From positions 45,118,187 to 45,182,186 of the forward strand of contig JBCFYV010000024.1 of assembly GCA_039000515.1 (NCBI GenBank): a stretch of 64,000 bases of DNA, written 5' to 3'. The stretch comes from Timema cristinae. Its lineage: Eukaryota; Arthropoda; Insecta; Phasmatodea; Timematidae. Each line of letters begins with the position of its first letter. Position 1 is the stretch's first letter. Below, in pieces: positions 63,400-64,000 of the stretch. The translations under genes and the position numbers were made by a program. The notes below the pieces were generated by a model, which made no database searches, had not been told where the DNA came from, and was given only the letters and a program-made list of their open reading frames with translations.

Positions 63400-63860
63400 A
63401 ACTAAGGGTGTGGATACTAATTAATCGTTATCGGGTGATTATTAGTGCATCGGCAATTAATCGTAATGGGGTGATTATTATGTCGATTAGTCGTTTTTTA
63501 AAGTAGAATTAAAAATTTCTGGGTAGAAGTTTAGTAATCAAAATTGCAAAAAAACAAAAAAAAAACACTGCATCTGGGTTGCTGGGGCTACGCAAAGATT
63601 ACATAAACAGATAAAGAAATATAAGTTCATATTGTTAATAAAGCTAACACTCTAGTTCCAAATTTCGCCGGCTATGTGTAAAATTAATTTTTGTATGCAC
63701 ACAATCTATTTATTTTTTATTAATGACATTAAATGTTATCATTCTCTAAACAAATTTTTCAATATTTATTAATAAATAATCGATAATCGGGATTAATCGG
63801 TCTAAATAATTGTAGCATGAACAATTATTTTAAACAATCGGTAATAGGTTTTACTTACAT
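63400..63860. repeat. Cluster of ATTAATCG/CGATTA motifs, possible MITE
   Basis: TAATTAATCGTTATCGGGTG, CAATTAATCG, CGATTAGTCG, AATCGATAATCGGGATTAATCGG and AACAATCGG recur at both ends of a 450-bp AT-rich stretch, roughly inverted. No gene seen. Confidence 0.4.
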
Positions 63861-64000
63861 TTTGAAAATTTAATTTATTCCTCATAAAAATGTCGATAGT
63901 ATATTATATAGTCGTTGGAAAAAAAAAAGTTGTTGAAGGGAAAGTGGGGTTGGTGAAGGGGGCGGGGAGGTAGGGGTGAGGAAAGAGGAATTAGATGAAA

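Overview
The window is AT-rich nuclear DNA from an animal, most likely an arthropod and probably an insect. Its genes have introns with GT-AG borders. One gene encodes a string of pacifastin-type protease inhibitor domains, a family known mainly from insects and crustaceans. The SDH promoter has TCAGT-type initiators, and tRNA-derived SINEs are everywhere. The species cannot be named from this sequence.

Host genes, left to right. (1) 3087-3719, minus: the first two coding exons of a gene whose N-terminus looks like an insect Na-K-Cl cotransporter (SLC12/NKCC), with a TATA box upstream; the rest lies beyond the left edge. (2) 10021-11034, plus: an intact, intronless NAXD gene (ATP-dependent NAD(P)H-hydrate dehydratase). 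(3) 15309-31800, minus: a complete eight-exon sorbitol dehydrogenase gene about 16.5 kb long, with one missing base in exon 5. (4) 54296-54335, minus: a possible first coding exon of an unidentified gene under a TATA box, inside a GC-rich block. (5) 57445-61847, minus: a two-exon secreted protein with eight pacifastin-like domains, whose frame is broken three times although the cysteine pattern continues across each break.

Much of the remainder is mobile DNA. At least five tRNA-derived SINE families occur (called A to E here). A and B have different heads but the same 3' tail ending in AAT repeats. Several copies have perfect 11-13 bp target duplications, so they are young. Three families of 5'-truncated non-LTR retrotransposon (alpha, beta, gamma) leave only the C-terminal part of the reverse transcriptase ORF. 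In alpha and gamma, coding DNA near the 3' end has expanded into minisatellites. There are also hAT-type MITEs, a hAT transposase relic cut by SINEs, a foldback element at the left edge, AT microsatellites and a 60-bp minisatellite in an SDH intron.

The host genes do not form a pathway or an operon; they are ordinary neighbours separated by repeats. Single-base breaks in otherwise conserved SDH and pacifastin exons suggest leftover indel errors in the assembly as much as gene decay, and this should be kept in mind when reading any ORF here.
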